Shown here piece after piece: positions 1 through 9,320 of a DNA stretch of 64,000 nt. The stretch is from Casimicrobiaceae bacterium (lineage in GTDB: Bacteria > Pseudomonadota > Gammaproteobacteria > Burkholderiales > Casimicrobiaceae). Position numbers and translations under genes: made by a program. The stretch lies in contig JAPKHK010000005.1 of assembly GCA_026646885.1 (NCBI GenBank), positions 226,021 through 290,020 of the forward strand, given 5' to 3'. How positions within the stretch are numbered: position 1 is the stretch's first letter; each line of letters opens with the position of its first letter. The notes under the pieces were generated by a model. It saw nothing but the letters and a program-made list of their open reading frames with translations. It had not been told where the DNA came from and searched no databases.

Positions 1-932
1 AAGGCGGACGGGTCGGGAGTCACTCCATTGGTCCAGCCGACATCGACTTGCGCGTGCTCAAAGATCAGGTCCTTGAGCGCCTTCTTCTCCGGATCATAGG
101 TATAGAGCGCGTATTTGTCCCGCCCGAGGTTCGAAAGGACGTACAGGGTGCCATCGTAGCCGAAGTCGAGCGGGACGAAGTTCTTCTCGAAGAGGTCAAA
201 TTGGGCAAGTTCCACCCATTTGGCCTCCGCGCTCGATCGCCACCAAATCGTGGCGCGAAGCTTTTCGTCGAGCGACACGGCAGCGCGCGGTGCACCTTCC
301 TTGTCCAAGACCCAGTCGGCGACGCGACCCGGGTTCTCCCACGTCAGCAAGGTCTTGCGGCCGGTTTTGGTGTTGAGGCGATATACGTCCGGGTTCTTGG
401 CATTGCGATCGTTGGACAGTGCAACGATCTCGTCGGAAGGCTCCTTGGTTCGGGCAAGAAAAGAACTCAAGCGGTGCACGAGCTGGCCGGAACTCCGCAG
501 CGAATCGAGTGTGGGTTCCAGCACGCGCGCATTCTTGCCGTCGCGGTCGACCGCGAAAAGGCCGCCGACGTGTTTTTTCCTTGAACCCGAGGGCTCGTTG
601 ATATTGCCCAGGCTGTATACCAGGCGGTCGTTGTTCACCCAATGAAAATCGACGACGTCGGCATCCTTCATGCGCGTGAGCCGCCCGCCTTTGCGTTCCT
701 TGAGGGAAATGACCACCAGGTTCATGCGGCCATCGGCGGGTGCCGCTGCCGCCAAGTGCGTGCCATCCGGCGAAATCTTGACGCCAAGGTACTGAGGGTT
801 CTTGAAGAACTCCTCGACGCTATTGGTCCCCGCCCCGGCGTGCCCCGTCCAGGAACACACCCAAGCTACTAGGAGCCAAACCAGACGTGTGCGCGAGCTC
901 TGGCTCGTTCCGCGCAATGAGAACAGTGACAT
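1..932 (-). CDS. S9 family peptidase, N-terminal part (runs off left edge)
   Basis: An open frame of 310 codons reads leftward from an ATG at 932 with no stop before base 1, so the C-terminal part lies outside the window. The ATG follows an excellent ribosome binding site (AAGGAGGTAAGC). The start is MSLFSLRGTS, then a hydrophobic stretch (residues about 17-30) that looks like a signal peptide. The body contains SPDGTHLAA, DADVVDFHWVNNDRLVYS and repeated beta-propeller-like segments, as in the N-terminal propeller of prolyl oligopeptidase (S9) family hydrolases. The Ser-Asp-His alpha/beta-hydrolase half would be in the missing part, so catalytic competence cannot be judged. It lies downstream of two TonB receptors on the same strand but a strong terminator separates them. 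A periplasmic peptidase acting on imported peptides is an inference. Confidence 0.8.
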   Translation of the reverse strand, partial: MSLFSLRGTSQSSRTRLVWLLVAWVCSWTGHAGAGTNSVEEFFKNPQYLGVKISPDGTHLAAAAPADGRMNLVVISLKERKGGRLTRMKDADVVDFHWVNNDRLVYSLGNINEPSGSRKKHVGGLFAVDRDGKNARVLEPTLDSLRSSGQLVHRLSSFLARTKEPSDEIVALSNDRNAKNPDVYRLNTKTGRKTLLTWENPGRVADWVLDKEGAPRAAVSLDEKLRATIWWRSSAEAKWVELAQFDLFEKNFVPLDFGYDGTLYVLSNLGRDKYALYTYDPEKKALKDLIFEHAQVDVGWTNGVTPDPSA

Positions 933-1028
933 GCTTACCTCCTTCGAATTGCGCAATTCTAGCGCGGCCGCAGGGCGGGGAAAAGCGCTACAGGTAAAGC
1001 AAATGAGTCGACAGGTGTTTTGCGGAGC

Positions 1029-1055
1029 AAAAAAGAGCCGGGCGGCGCCCGGCTC
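1029..1055 (-). terminator. Intrinsic terminator after TonB receptor 1
   Basis: A perfect 9-bp stem (GAGCCGGGC at 1035-1043 pairing with GCCCGGCTC at 1047-1055) has a 3-base loop. On the minus strand it is followed directly by a run of six T (complement of 1029-1034). It lies about 30 bases past the stop of the receptor gene and before the S9 peptidase start. Confidence 0.88.
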
Positions 1056-1084
1056 CAGGTTGCAGCATCTGGCCTGAAGCCAGA

Positions 1085-3637
1085 CTATTTGAACTTGTAG
1101 TTCACCGAGCCGTAGAAGAAGCGGCCGCGGTTGGTGTAGAGCTCAGCAAAACCCATCTGCGTGTAGGCATTGCTGCTCACATTCTGGATCGAAATCGGCG
1201 GCATGCGATCGAGGAAGTTCTTCACCCCGAGGTCGACGCGCAGATTCTTGATGCCCGACCAGCTGACCTGAATGTCACCCTCTTCATGCTTGCCCACAGT
1301 ACGGACCGACGCCGGAATCGGCTCTTCACCGCTCGACGGATCGTCGGTGTCGCGGAAGCCCGCGATGGTGCGCCAGGACAAGCCGACTACCCACGAACCC
1401 ATTTCCCATTCGGTCTTGAAGTAGTTGCGCCACCGGGGCGTCGCGTAGGTGTCGACGTAGTTGTACCAGGGGTCACTGCTCGCACCGCGCTGCCGTTGAT
1501 ACAGATAATAGGTCGCAACGTCACGAAGCCCCAGCTTGCCGAGGCTCCCCAGCGAGAGTTTCAACTGCGTATCGACATCGAAGCCGGAGGCCTCGAAGTA
1601 ACTGGTGTTTTGCAGGTTGGTATACACCAAGAGCTGACCGTTGGCCGCGCGCCCGGTGCGCCCAGCGAGCAGCGAGGAGAGAATGGTCGGCGTCGTGATG
1701 TTGTCGCGCTTTTCGATCTTGAACCAGTCGAGCATCAGCGAAAGAGGCCCTGCCTCAACTACGCCGCCGATGTTGAAGGTCTTGCCGATCTCGGGCTTGA
1801 GGTTGGGGTTGGAACCGTTCACCTGGTAGGCCGGGATGAAGCAGCCGACCGGCTGGCCAATCGCTTGGCATTCCTCGTCGCTGGAGATGTTGATCGCGCC
1901 CTCTTCCTGCGCCCCAAAGAGCTGCTTAAGCGTCGGCATTTTGAAGCTTTCGCTGTAAGAGGCCCGCAGCAGGAAGGTCTTGTTGGGCTGCCACCGTGCG
2001 GCGACTTTGGGCGAGGTCCGCGAATCGGTGGGGTAATCATCCCAGCGCACCGCACCTTGCACCTCAACGCCCATACCCAGAGGTATGTTCACTTCGCCGA
2101 AGAGGGCTTTGGCGTTGCGGGATGCATTGACCGGTGCCTGCTGGATGCTGCCCACGACCAATCCTTGTTGGGTGAGCTCATCAGGCGTATCAACCAGTTC
2201 TTCGCGCCACGCCGATACCCCCGCGGCGTAGGCGAAGGGACCGGCTTTCATCTGGAAGAGTTCGCCCGACATCTTGGCGTCGAAGAAGCTCACTTGTGAT
2301 TTGCCGACACGTAGCGGGTTGACCTTGAGGCTCTCCACCAGTGCTGGGTCGTTGGTGGACACGGTAGCGTCGAGCAAGCCCGCCTCCAGGGCGGAATACC
2401 ACAGGTCATAGTTGTAGTAGTTGCTGTCGCGGTTGGTGACCTTGCTCTTGCCCTGGCCAGCCGCGACGTTGAGATCGATCGATCCGATCGTGCCCTCCAC
2501 GCCAAGGATCAGCTCGTCGAGCGTGGACTTGCGGTCGGTCATGCGCGGTCCGCCCTGCATGAAGCGGCCCGTGTACCACTGCCCAGTGGGCAGAACAAAG
2601 AAATCGGGGACCGGGTGGGCGTCGAAGTGGTCCTTGGATTCTCCCATGAACGCTTGCGCGAAACCCTTCCAGTTCGGGCTGAACTGGAAGCTGCCCACGA
2701 CCATCGCGCTCCAGCGGTCAGCGCCGTTGTAGGCCGTGAGCAGATCGGTGTTGAAGTCATACCGGCACAGGCCGCCGCTGAAGTTCTCTGGGGGGCAGGG
2801 CTTGACCGTTTCGCCGGTGAAGTTGAAGTCGTCGTCGAGCAGGTTGCCGTAAGGTGAAAAGACGCTGCGGCGGTCCGGTCCGCCGTAGCGGCGGAAATCG
2901 ACCGAACTGGAGATGTCCCGGTCCTTGCGCAGTATCGGATCACGCTTGAAGTACTGGAACGAACCGAGCACGTTGAAGCGGTCTTTGTCCAGTGATCCCC
3001 AACCGCCGGTCACGCTCAGGCTCTGTTCCTGACCGTCGCTGCGGCTGGAGGTGCCATAGCCCACCTGCGCTTCGATCCCGGAGAAATCCTTGCGCGTGAT
3101 GAAGTTGACCACGCCGGCGACAGCATCAGCACCATAAATGGCTGAACCGCCATCCTTCAGGATTTCCACGCGCTCGAGGGCACCAATGGGGATCATGTTG
3201 ATATCGAAAGCAGCGCCCGCGCCCGAAGAGTCATAGAGCGCGTTGACCGGCACGCGCCGGCCATTGAGCAGCACCAACACGTTGGTTTCCGACAGGCCGC
3301 GCATGCGAATCGTGGCGGTGCCTGATCCGGCGGGACTGTTCGAGGCCAATTCGCCCTGATCGAAAATGTCGATGGTTGGCAGGGCGCGCATCAGCTCGTT
3401 CAAGTTGGTCGCGCCGGTGCGTTCGATTTCCTTACGGGTGATCACCTGGACAGGAGTTGCCGTCTCACCCTCGATGCGCTTGATGTTGGAGCCGGTCACC
3501 TCGATCTTTTCGATCTTGGTGGGTTGCTGGCCGGCTGGCTGCTGAGCCAGAGCGGATGTAACGGCGAATGCGCCCAAGCCGGCACCGCCCACCGCGTACA
3601 CGATGGCGGCCGCAAGTGCTTTGCGTCGAAATACCAT
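1085..3637 (-). CDS. TonB-dependent receptor 1
   Basis: 850-residue outer-membrane receptor that would bring a ligand across the outer membrane using TonB/ExbBD energy. The start is the ATG at 3637 (MVFRRKALAAAIVYAVGG), preceded by GAGGGGG; the open frame extends further upstream but that part has no signal-peptide character. A signal peptide ends near ALAQQ. The plug domain follows, with KIEKIEVTGSNIKRIEGE, RMRGL, VLVLLNGRRV, ERVEILKDG and GAVAGVVNFITR-like motifs in about the first 230 residues, then a long beta-barrel ending in the aromatic C-terminus FFYGSVNYKFK typical of outer-membrane insertion. The plug start is nearly identical to that of the next gene, pointing to an old tandem duplication. 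The ligand is unknown; nearby peptidase suggests peptides. A terminator follows. Confidence 0.92.
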   Translation of the reverse strand: MVFRRKALAAAIVYAVGGAGLGAFAVTSALAQQPAGQQPTKIEKIEVTGSNIKRIEGETATPVQVITRKEIERTGATNLNELMRALPTIDIFDQGELASNSPAGSGTATIRMRGLSETNVLVLLNGRRVPVNALYDSSGAGAAFDINMIPIGALERVEILKDGGSAIYGADAVAGVVNFITRKDFSGIEAQVGYGTSSRSDGQEQSLSVTGGWGSLDKDRFNVLGSFQYFKRDPILRKDRDISSSVDFRRYGGPDRRSVFSPYGNLLDDDFNFTGETVKPCPPENFSGGLCRYDFNTDLLTAYNGADRWSAMVVGSFQFSPNWKGFAQAFMGESKDHFDAHPVPDFFVLPTGQWYTGRFMQGGPRMTDRKSTLDELILGVEGTIGSIDLNVAAGQGKSKVTNRDSNYYNYDLWYSALEAGLLDATVSTNDPALVESLKVNPLRVGKSQVSFFDAKMSGELFQMKAGPFAYAAGVSAWREELVDTPDELTQQGLVVGSIQQAPVNASRNAKALFGEVNIPLGMGVEVQGAVRWDDYPTDSRTSPKVAARWQPNKTFLLRASYSESFKMPTLKQLFGAQEEGAINISSDEECQAIGQPVGCFIPAYQVNGSNPNLKPEIGKTFNIGGVVEAGPLSLMLDWFKIEKRDNITTPTILSSLLAGRTGRAANGQLLVYTNLQNTSYFEASGFDVDTQLKLSLGSLGKLGLRDVATYYLYQRQRGASSDPWYNYVDTYATPRWRNYFKTEWEMGSWVVGLSWRTIAGFRDTDDPSSGEEPIPASVRTVGKHEEGDIQVSWSGIKNLRVDLGVKNFLDRMPPISIQNVSSNAYTQMGFAELYTNRGRFFYGSVNYKFK

Positions 3638-3762
3638 GAGAAACCCCCTCACTTGAAAAGTTGATATTCCAAATTCTCGTTCGCGCCGAACTGGCCGCGG
3701 GACTCGCCAAATATACGCCTTCCAGCGCCCTTTGGCCAGGCCGAGGCATTGGTCGGCGCACC

Positions 3763-3788
3763 AAAAAAACCGGCGCCCTGGGCGCCGG
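3763..3788 (-). terminator. Intrinsic terminator after TonB receptor 2
   Basis: CCGGCGCCC (3770-3778) pairs with GGGCGCCGG (3780-3788). On the minus strand the hairpin is followed by seven T (complement of 3763-3769). A second GC-rich stem lies just inside it at about 3814-3838. It separates the two receptor genes, so receptor 1 needs its own promoter in 3638-3760. Confidence 0.85.
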
Positions 3789-3840
3789 CCGTTGGAACCA
3801 CAGGGCGGCGCATCTTTCGGGCGCCGCCGTGAACCCACTT

Positions 3841-6609
3841 TTATTTGAACTTGTAATTGATGCTGCCGTACCAAAACCGGCCGCGCGGGTCAGCCACGGA
3901 GTTGGAATAACCCGCAGCATGCGAGCCGTTGCTCGAAGAGTCTACGTAAGGCGGCTCGCGATCGAGCAGGTTGCGCACACCCAGCGTCAACTTCATGTTT
4001 TTGATGCCGGTATAGCGACCCGAAAGATTGAACGTCGAGTAATCCCCCACACCGTGCTTGGCCTCGCAATCCCCGTAGAATGCGCAGGGAATGGTGTTGA
4101 TGGCAATTTCCGACCAGCCACGCACGAAGCGCTGCTCCAAGGTCACGCCGTAGGGGCCTTGCTCATAGTCCAAGGTGAGGGTGTGCTGCCAGCGGGGATA
4201 CGCCGCACCGCCAAAGACGCCCGCCCCGCCTTGCCCTAGATAGCTGGTGTAAGGAGTGTCCTTGCCCTGCTGCGCCTCGAATTTGGTCATCAGGGTTCCG
4301 GCGAGGGATGCCGTGAACTTGCCAGCTCCGGCATTGAAGCGCGCTACCAGGTCGAGGTCGAGGCCCGCCGTCTTGACTCCGCCGAGGTTCTCCAGCGGCT
4401 GCGCGATGTACAGCAGGAAGCCTGCCGGATCGCGGAGCACGCGGGTGGGGGAGTAGAAGGCATAGAGCGAGTCATCGGTCAAAATGTCCTGGCCGTTGAC
4501 CGAGCCGATGGTGTCGCTCTTCTTGATGTCCCAATAGTCCATGGAGACCGACATCTGCGGCGTGGGTTCGAGAACGAATCCGACGGTGAACTGCTTGGAC
4601 TTCTCCGGCTTGAGGTTGGGATTGGACATGTTCCGCACGGTGAACTGCGTGAAGCAGCGCGGATCTTCCTCGAATCCCGGCGGGCAGCCCGGATCGAACA
4701 CGTTGTCTGGCGTGTTGGTTTCGGCATCCGGGCTCTTTGCGTCCCACAAGGAAGGTGCGCGGAATCCGGTTCCCGCCGAGGCCCGGAAGAGCATGCTCTT
4801 AGCCGGTTGCCAGCGCAGCGACGCCCGCGGACTCACCTTGGATCCAAAGTCGGTGTAGTGGTCACCCCGCGCCGCGACTTGCGCTTCCCAACCCTTGGCG
4901 AAGGGAATGGAAAACTCGCCGTAAAGGGCCGTAACCGTCCGACTGGCGTTGACCGTGGGCACCGTACCCTCACCACCGACGTGGAAACCCGCCGAGTAGT
5001 CGGGGTTGGTGGGATGATCGTTGATCTTCTCGCTGCGGACGTTGGCCCCGACCGCAACGGCGAGGGGGCCGCCGCCCATGGCCATGAGTTCGCGGCTCAT
5101 CTTGCCGTCCCACTGCAGGGTCTTGCCCTTGGACTTGCGCATTTCGCCGCGCATTTCCGCGGCACGCAGCGCCGCTTCGCCCTCGGCGTCGACCGGCCCG
5201 AAGGGATTGATGAGTCCGGCCTCGAAGGCATCGAGCAGCCGGTTCTCATGGAAAAAGCCGGTGTAGTTGAGGGTAGCGTCGTTTTGTGCCCAGCTCACCG
5301 CAGTTTCGTAATCCCAGCCCGCGATCAAACCCTTGAGCCCGCCGACGACGCGGGTCTGAATGGCCTCTACGTCGCTGATGCGGTTACCGCCGGGCTCAGC
5401 ACGCCAGGCGAAGTCGGCAAAACCGGGCACGCCGGTGTCGAAGGGGTCATAGCCCAAGCTGACCAGAAGATCGACTGGGTAATGACGGCCGTTGGTGGGA
5501 TAGAGGACCGCGCGCCGCGTACCCGTCGCCGGGTCAATGCGAGTCAAGTCGCTCGACAGCGGTGTGGGTGCAATGCGACCAATGCTATGCGCACGCGAAA
5601 TCGTGCCTTCGACGAAGAGCTGATGATCCTTCCCCAAGTTCCATGTGGCGCGGGCAAAAGCGTCCCACTTGCGCTGGTCCGGCAAGTTGTCGAGGTAAGC
5701 CGCATAACGGCCTCGGCAACGCATCAAGGGGTCACCCGAGGGCGTTGTGCCCGAAGTCTGAATGGTGGTGAAGGTCGGGTTGCAGTCCCCGGTGTAGGCG
5801 CCTGGGCTGATGCCGAACTCCATCAGCCGGCCAGGAAAGCCGCGGTAGGACGTGAGTGGGAACGGATCGGCCAATTCTCTTTCACCCCGCTCATAGAGCT
5901 TCTGATCCACGGCCTTGAGGCGCAAGTTGTTCTGCCAGCCAAAGCTCACCAGCACGTTGAAATTGTCTTTGGCGAGATCGCCCATGCCCCACACCGCATT
6001 GGCTCCGCGTTCGCCGCCGCCGATGCTGGCTTCGGTGTCGCCATAGCGCAAGGACACTTCGGCGCCCTGGTAATCGGAGCGAGTAATGAAGTTGATTACG
6101 CCGCCGATCGCGTCGGAGCCATACACCGCGGACGCGCCGTCGCGCAAGACTTCAACGCGTTCAATGGCGGAGAAGGGAATCGAATTGAGGTCGACCGATA
6201 CCGTGCCGCCGATGCTGCCGAAGGCATGATTCGAAACCCGCCGGCCGTTGAGCAGCACCAAGGTCGAATTGGCGCCCAGACCGCGCAGGTTGGCGAAAGA
6301 CTGCGCGTAGCCGGCACCCTGGGTGGTGTCGGAGAACATGCTGGTGCTGGCAGAAATGCGTCGAAGCACATCTTCGGTATTGACCGCCCCCATCTTTTCG
6401 ATGTCTTGCCGGGTAATCACGGTCACGGGAAGAGCAGTTTCCCCTTCGATGCGCTTGATATTGGAACCCGTCACTTCGATCTTTTCGATCTTGGCCGGCT
6501 TCTGTTCGCCTGCTTGGGCGTAAGCGCCCGTGGCCAGAACGAACCCGGCTCCACCGACACCGAGCGCGCATAGCACGGCGGTGGTAAGGGCTTTGCGTTC
6601 GAATTTCAT
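3841..6609 (-). CDS. TonB-dependent receptor 2
   Basis: 922-residue TonB-dependent outer-membrane receptor. The ATG at 6609 follows a perfect ribosome binding site (AAAGGAGGTTGTTCA). The signal peptide MKFERKALTTAVLCALGVGG ends near AYAQAG. The plug carries KIEKIEVTGSNIKRIEGE, VITRQDIEKMGAVN, LRGLGANSTLVLLNGRRVS, ERVEVLRDG and SAVYGSDAIGGVINFITR-type elements; the barrel ends FWYGSINYKFK. It is a paralogue of the downstream receptor: the mature N-terminus is almost the same, the barrels differ (for example Cys pairs near CPPGFEEDPRC only here), so different ligands are likely. Family membership is secure; substrate is not visible in the sequence. Confidence 0.92.
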   Translation of the reverse strand: MKFERKALTTAVLCALGVGGAGFVLATGAYAQAGEQKPAKIEKIEVTGSNIKRIEGETALPVTVITRQDIEKMGAVNTEDVLRRISASTSMFSDTTQGAGYAQSFANLRGLGANSTLVLLNGRRVSNHAFGSIGGTVSVDLNSIPFSAIERVEVLRDGASAVYGSDAIGGVINFITRSDYQGAEVSLRYGDTEASIGGGERGANAVWGMGDLAKDNFNVLVSFGWQNNLRLKAVDQKLYERGERELADPFPLTSYRGFPGRLMEFGISPGAYTGDCNPTFTTIQTSGTTPSGDPLMRCRGRYAAYLDNLPDQRKWDAFARATWNLGKDHQLFVEGTISRAHSIGRIAPTPLSSDLTRIDPATGTRRAVLYPTNGRHYPVDLLVSLGYDPFDTGVPGFADFAWRAEPGGNRISDVEAIQTRVVGGLKGLIAGWDYETAVSWAQNDATLNYTGFFHENRLLDAFEAGLINPFGPVDAEGEAALRAAEMRGEMRKSKGKTLQWDGKMSRELMAMGGGPLAVAVGANVRSEKINDHPTNPDYSAGFHVGGEGTVPTVNASRTVTALYGEFSIPFAKGWEAQVAARGDHYTDFGSKVSPRASLRWQPAKSMLFRASAGTGFRAPSLWDAKSPDAETNTPDNVFDPGCPPGFEEDPRCFTQFTVRNMSNPNLKPEKSKQFTVGFVLEPTPQMSVSMDYWDIKKSDTIGSVNGQDILTDDSLYAFYSPTRVLRDPAGFLLYIAQPLENLGGVKTAGLDLDLVARFNAGAGKFTASLAGTLMTKFEAQQGKDTPYTSYLGQGGAGVFGGAAYPRWQHTLTLDYEQGPYGVTLEQRFVRGWSEIAINTIPCAFYGDCEAKHGVGDYSTFNLSGRYTGIKNMKLTLGVRNLLDREPPYVDSSSNGSHAAGYSNSVADPRGRFWYGSINYKFK

Positions 6610-6764
6610 TGAACAACCTCCTTTAGTAGCGTTCTTTGGGGCTGCCCGAGTTTTTGACCCGAGTTTACCCGTGCCTAAGACGATACAATACTGAACAAGG
6701 CAATTCCATCAATCGTCACAATTCCGCCACAAAGCTGCGCCGAGCTGTTGCAAATGTGCCAAAC

Positions 6765-7271
6765 ATGTTGATTCGTAAAGCGCTCCCAACTGATCGCGAG
6801 GCCATTGTCGCCATCTACAATGAGTCCATTGCTGGCCGGCTGGCCACTGCCGACCTCGAACCGGTGACCGTAGAGAGCCGCCAGGCCTGGTTTGCCGAAC
6901 ATGCTGCACCGCAGCGTCCACTTTGGGTGGCGGAGCGCGATGGCGCCGCGGCCGGCTGGCTCGGCTTGCGCAGTTTCTACGGGCGCCCGGCATACCGCCA
7001 TACCGTCGAAGTCGCCGTGTATGTGGGCAACGCCTGGCACGGTCAGGGCATCGCCCGAGCGCTCTTGGCGCATGCCCTCGCGCAAGCGCCCCAGCTCGAG
7101 ATCGAGACCGCGCTCGCCTTCATTTTCGGGCATAACCAGCCGAGTATCGCCCTGTTCGAGCGCTTTGACTTTCTTCGCTGGGGCCATCTGCCTCGGGTTG
7201 CAGTGCTCGATGGCATCGAACGCGACTTGATGATCTACGGCCGCCGCCTCAACCCAGGAGCACACCCGTGA
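6765..7271 (+). CDS. GNAT N-acetyltransferase (phosphinothricin acetyltransferase-like)
   Basis: 168-residue GNAT enzyme that would transfer acetyl from acetyl-CoA to an amine. The start at 6765 (MLIRKALPTDREAIVAIYNE) is chosen because family homology begins there; the frame stays open upstream to 6636 but that part is not protein-like. Features match the phosphinothricin/methionine-sulfoximine acetyltransferase subgroup: IYNESI near residue 17, a central VEVAVYV strand, the acetyl-CoA loop WHGQGIARALL and FGHNQPSIALFERF near the C-terminus. The stop (TGA) overlaps the start of the next acetyltransferase by four bases (GTGA), so the two are translationally coupled. Real substrate unknown; detoxification or methionine-sulfone-type compounds are possible. 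Confidence 0.85.
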   Translation: MLIRKALPTDREAIVAIYNESIAGRLATADLEPVTVESRQAWFAEHAAPQRPLWVAERDGAAAGWLGLRSFYGRPAYRHTVEVAVYVGNAWHGQGIARALLAHALAQAPQLEIETALAFIFGHNQPSIALFERFDFLRWGHLPRVAVLDGIERDLMIYGRRLNPGAHP

Positions 7272-7756
7272 GCGAACCGCAATTCACCATCGCCGCCGCC
7301 GTAGAAGACGACGTTCCGGCGATCCATGCCATGGTTTGTGAACTGGCGGACTACGAAAAGCTCAGCCACTTGTGCGTGAGCAGCGCCGCAGATATCACTC
7401 AGGCGCTCTTCGGTCCGCAGCGCAGTGTGGAAGTGCTCATGGGCAAAGAGCATGGACAGCCTGTCGCCTTTGCCTTGTTCTTTCACAACTACTCCACTTT
7501 TCTTGGCAAGCGCGGCTTATACCTCGAAGACCTCTTCGTGCGGCCGCCCTACCGGCGCCGGGGCTACGCGCGCAGGCTCTTGGCGCATCTGGCTGCCCTC
7601 GCGGTAGAGCGCAATTGCGGGCGCTTCGAATGGACGGTTCTAGATTGGAATGCGCCGGCGATCGACTTCTATCAAAGCCTCGGCGCCGACGTGCTGCCCG
7701 ACTGGCGCATTGCCCGAATGACCGGAACGGCGATCAGGAGGCTCGCCGATGCCTGA
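7268..7756 (+). CDS. GNAT N-acetyltransferase
   Basis: 162-residue GNAT protein starting at a GTG that overlaps the previous gene's stop. The acetyl-CoA-binding segment is YRRRGYARRLLAHLA (R/Q-x-x-G-x-A type); LYLEDLFVRP and WTVLDWNAPAIDFYQSLGA are typical of the diamine (spermidine-like) N-acetyltransferase subgroup in bacteria. Residues 1-60 include VCELADYEKLS, also common in this subgroup. It forms a two-gene coupled unit with the preceding acetyltransferase. The acceptor substrate, possibly a polyamine or thialysine-like amine, is inferred from the family only. Confidence 0.85.
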   Translation: MSEPQFTIAAAVEDDVPAIHAMVCELADYEKLSHLCVSSAADITQALFGPQRSVEVLMGKEHGQPVAFALFFHNYSTFLGKRGLYLEDLFVRPPYRRRGYARRLLAHLAALAVERNCGRFEWTVLDWNAPAIDFYQSLGADVLPDWRIARMTGTAIRRLADA

Positions 7757-7789
7757 TCGTGCCAGGGTAGGTTAGATGCCTCGCCGGAC

Positions 7790-7826
7790 CCCGAAATGAA
7801 AACGGGGCGGACCCCGCGTCCGCCCC
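7790..7826 (-). terminator. Probable terminator after trpB2
   Basis: GGGGCGGAC (7804-7812) pairs perfectly with GTCCGCCCC (7818-7826) around a 5-base loop. Read on the minus strand it is followed by the T-rich GTTTTCATTT, suiting it to stop leftward transcription of the trpB-like gene whose stop codon is 30 bases away. The plus side lacks a T run. Confidence 0.65.
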
Positions 7827-7855
7827 GCTGGCCTGCTGCTCGGTCGCGCTTTGCT

Positions 7856-9214
7856 TCAGACCACCGGCAGCGCCGCCAGGGATTTGTCCAACGCGTTCTG
7901 GTCGTAGGCCTGATCCTTGAGCTTGCCCTCGAAGTAGTCGATGTAGGCCTGCATATCGAAATGACCGTGGCCGGAGAGATTGAAGAGAATCGCCTTGGAA
8001 GTGCCCGACTCGCGGCACTTCAGCGCTTCATCCACGGCGGCGCGCACGGCATGGCTGGACTCCGGCGCCGGCACGATGCCTTCGGCCCGAGCAAACTGCA
8101 CCGCCGCTTCGAAGCAGGGGATCTGGTTATAGGCGCGCGCTTCGAGTAGGCCCAACTCCTTGCAATGCGATACCAGCGGCGACATGCCGTGATAGCGCAA
8201 ACCGCCGGCGTGCAAGCCCGAGGGCATGAAGCTCGAACCCAGAGTATGCATTTTCGCCAGCGGCGTCATGCCGCCGGTGTCGCCAAAGTCGTAGGCATAC
8301 TTGCCGCGCGTGAGCGAGGGGCAAGCCGCCGGCTCTACGGCGATCACCTGCACCTTGCGGCCGCCGCGCAGCTGCAAGCCGATGAAGGGGAAAGCGATAC
8401 CGGCGAAGTTCGAACCGCCGCCGGCGCAGCCGATCACGACATCGGGATAATCATTGGCCATCCCCATTTGCTCGATGGCTTCGAGCCCGATCACCGATTG
8501 ATGGAGCAGCACGTGATTGAGAACCGAACCCAACGCATACTTGACATCGTCGTGCGTCGCCGCGACTTCGACGGCTTCTGAAATGGCGATGCCCAGGCTA
8601 CCCAGGGAATTGGGGTCGGCCGCCAGGACCGAACGGCCATAGTTGGTTTCCATCGACGGGCTGGCCACACACCGCGCTCCGTAGGTTTCCATGAGCGCGC
8701 GACGATAAGGCTTCTGATCGTAAGAAACCCGCACCATGAAGACCTGCACTTCGATGCCGAACAGAGCCCCGGCGAAGGAGAGCGATGAGCCCCACTGTCC
8801 CGCGCCCGTTTCGGTACTGATGCGCTTGATGCCCGCTTCCTTGTTGTAGAAAGCCTGCGCCACCGCAGTGTTGGGTTTGTGGCTGCCCGCCGGGCTGACG
8901 CCTTCGTACTTGTAATAAATGCGGGCCGGCGTTTGCAGCGCCTGTTCCAGGCGCCGCGCGCGGAACAGGGGACTGGGGCGCCATTGCCGATAGATCTTGC
9001 GCACCGGCTCGGGGATTTCGATTTCCCGCTCGGTGCTGACCTCCTGCATGATCAGCGCCATCGGAAACAATGGCGCCAGATCGTCAGGACCGACCGGCTG
9101 CTTGGTGCCTGGGTGCAACACCGCCGGGGGCGGCGAGGGCAAATCGGCGGCGATGTTGTACCAGAATTTCGGAAGATGGCTCTCGTCGAGCAAATACTTG
9201 ACTGTCTCACTCAT
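7856..9214 (-). CDS. TrpB2-type tryptophan synthase beta chain
   Basis: 452-residue pyridoxal-phosphate enzyme of the TrpB2 class, which condenses indole and serine to tryptophan, often without a TrpA partner. The start is the ATG at 9214 ([15 protein letters not shown]) with GGGGAG upstream; the longer frame to 9427 is not protein-like. Visible elements: [16 protein letters not shown] with the PLP-lysine (SHKPN), TETGAGQWG for substrate binding, the phosphate-binding [11 protein letters not shown] loop, and [13 protein letters not shown] and [11 protein letters not shown] near the end. Length and the SHKPN form fit TrpB2 rather than the about 400-residue TrpB1. No trpA lies nearby, so a role in indole salvage or a backup enzyme is inferred. 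Confidence 0.9.
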   Translation of the reverse strand: MSETVKYLLDESHLPKFWYNIAADLPSPPPAVLHPGTKQPVGPDDLAPLFPMALIMQEVSTEREIEIPEPVRKIYRQWRPSPLFRARRLEQALQTPARIYYKYEGVSPAGSHKPNTAVAQAFYNKEAGIKRISTETGAGQWGSSLSFAGALFGIEVQVFMVRVSYDQKPYRRALMETYGARCVASPSMETNYGRSVLAADPNSLGSLGIAISEAVEVAATHDDVKYALGSVLNHVLLHQSVIGLEAIEQMGMANDYPDVVIGCAGGGSNFAGIAFPFIGLQLRGGRKVQVIAVEPAACPSLTRGKYAYDFGDTGGMTPLAKMHTLGSSFMPSGLHAGGLRYHGMSPLVSHCKELGLLEARAYNQIPCFEAAVQFARAEGIVPAPESSHAVRAAVDEALKCRESGTSKAILFNLSGHGHFDMQAYIDYFEGKLKDQAYDQNALDKSLAALPVV

Positions 9215-9320
9215 CGGACTGACTCCCCTACGCAAGAAAAACCCCGCGCCCGCAGTTTCCCATAGTCCGAACGCCTTGCAAAGCCTGATCGTTTGCGCAG
9301 CGCACAATGCCGCCCGCGCC

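Noticed and set aside
1286..2299. 337-codon plus-strand frame opposite TonB receptor 1
   Set aside because: Shadow of the receptor's codon pattern; no recognisable domain.
4807..6573. 588-codon open frame on the plus strand opposite TonB receptor 2
   Set aside because: Antisense to a clear TonB receptor; no family motif, no ribosome binding site, and the composition expected of a shadow frame in GC-rich DNA.
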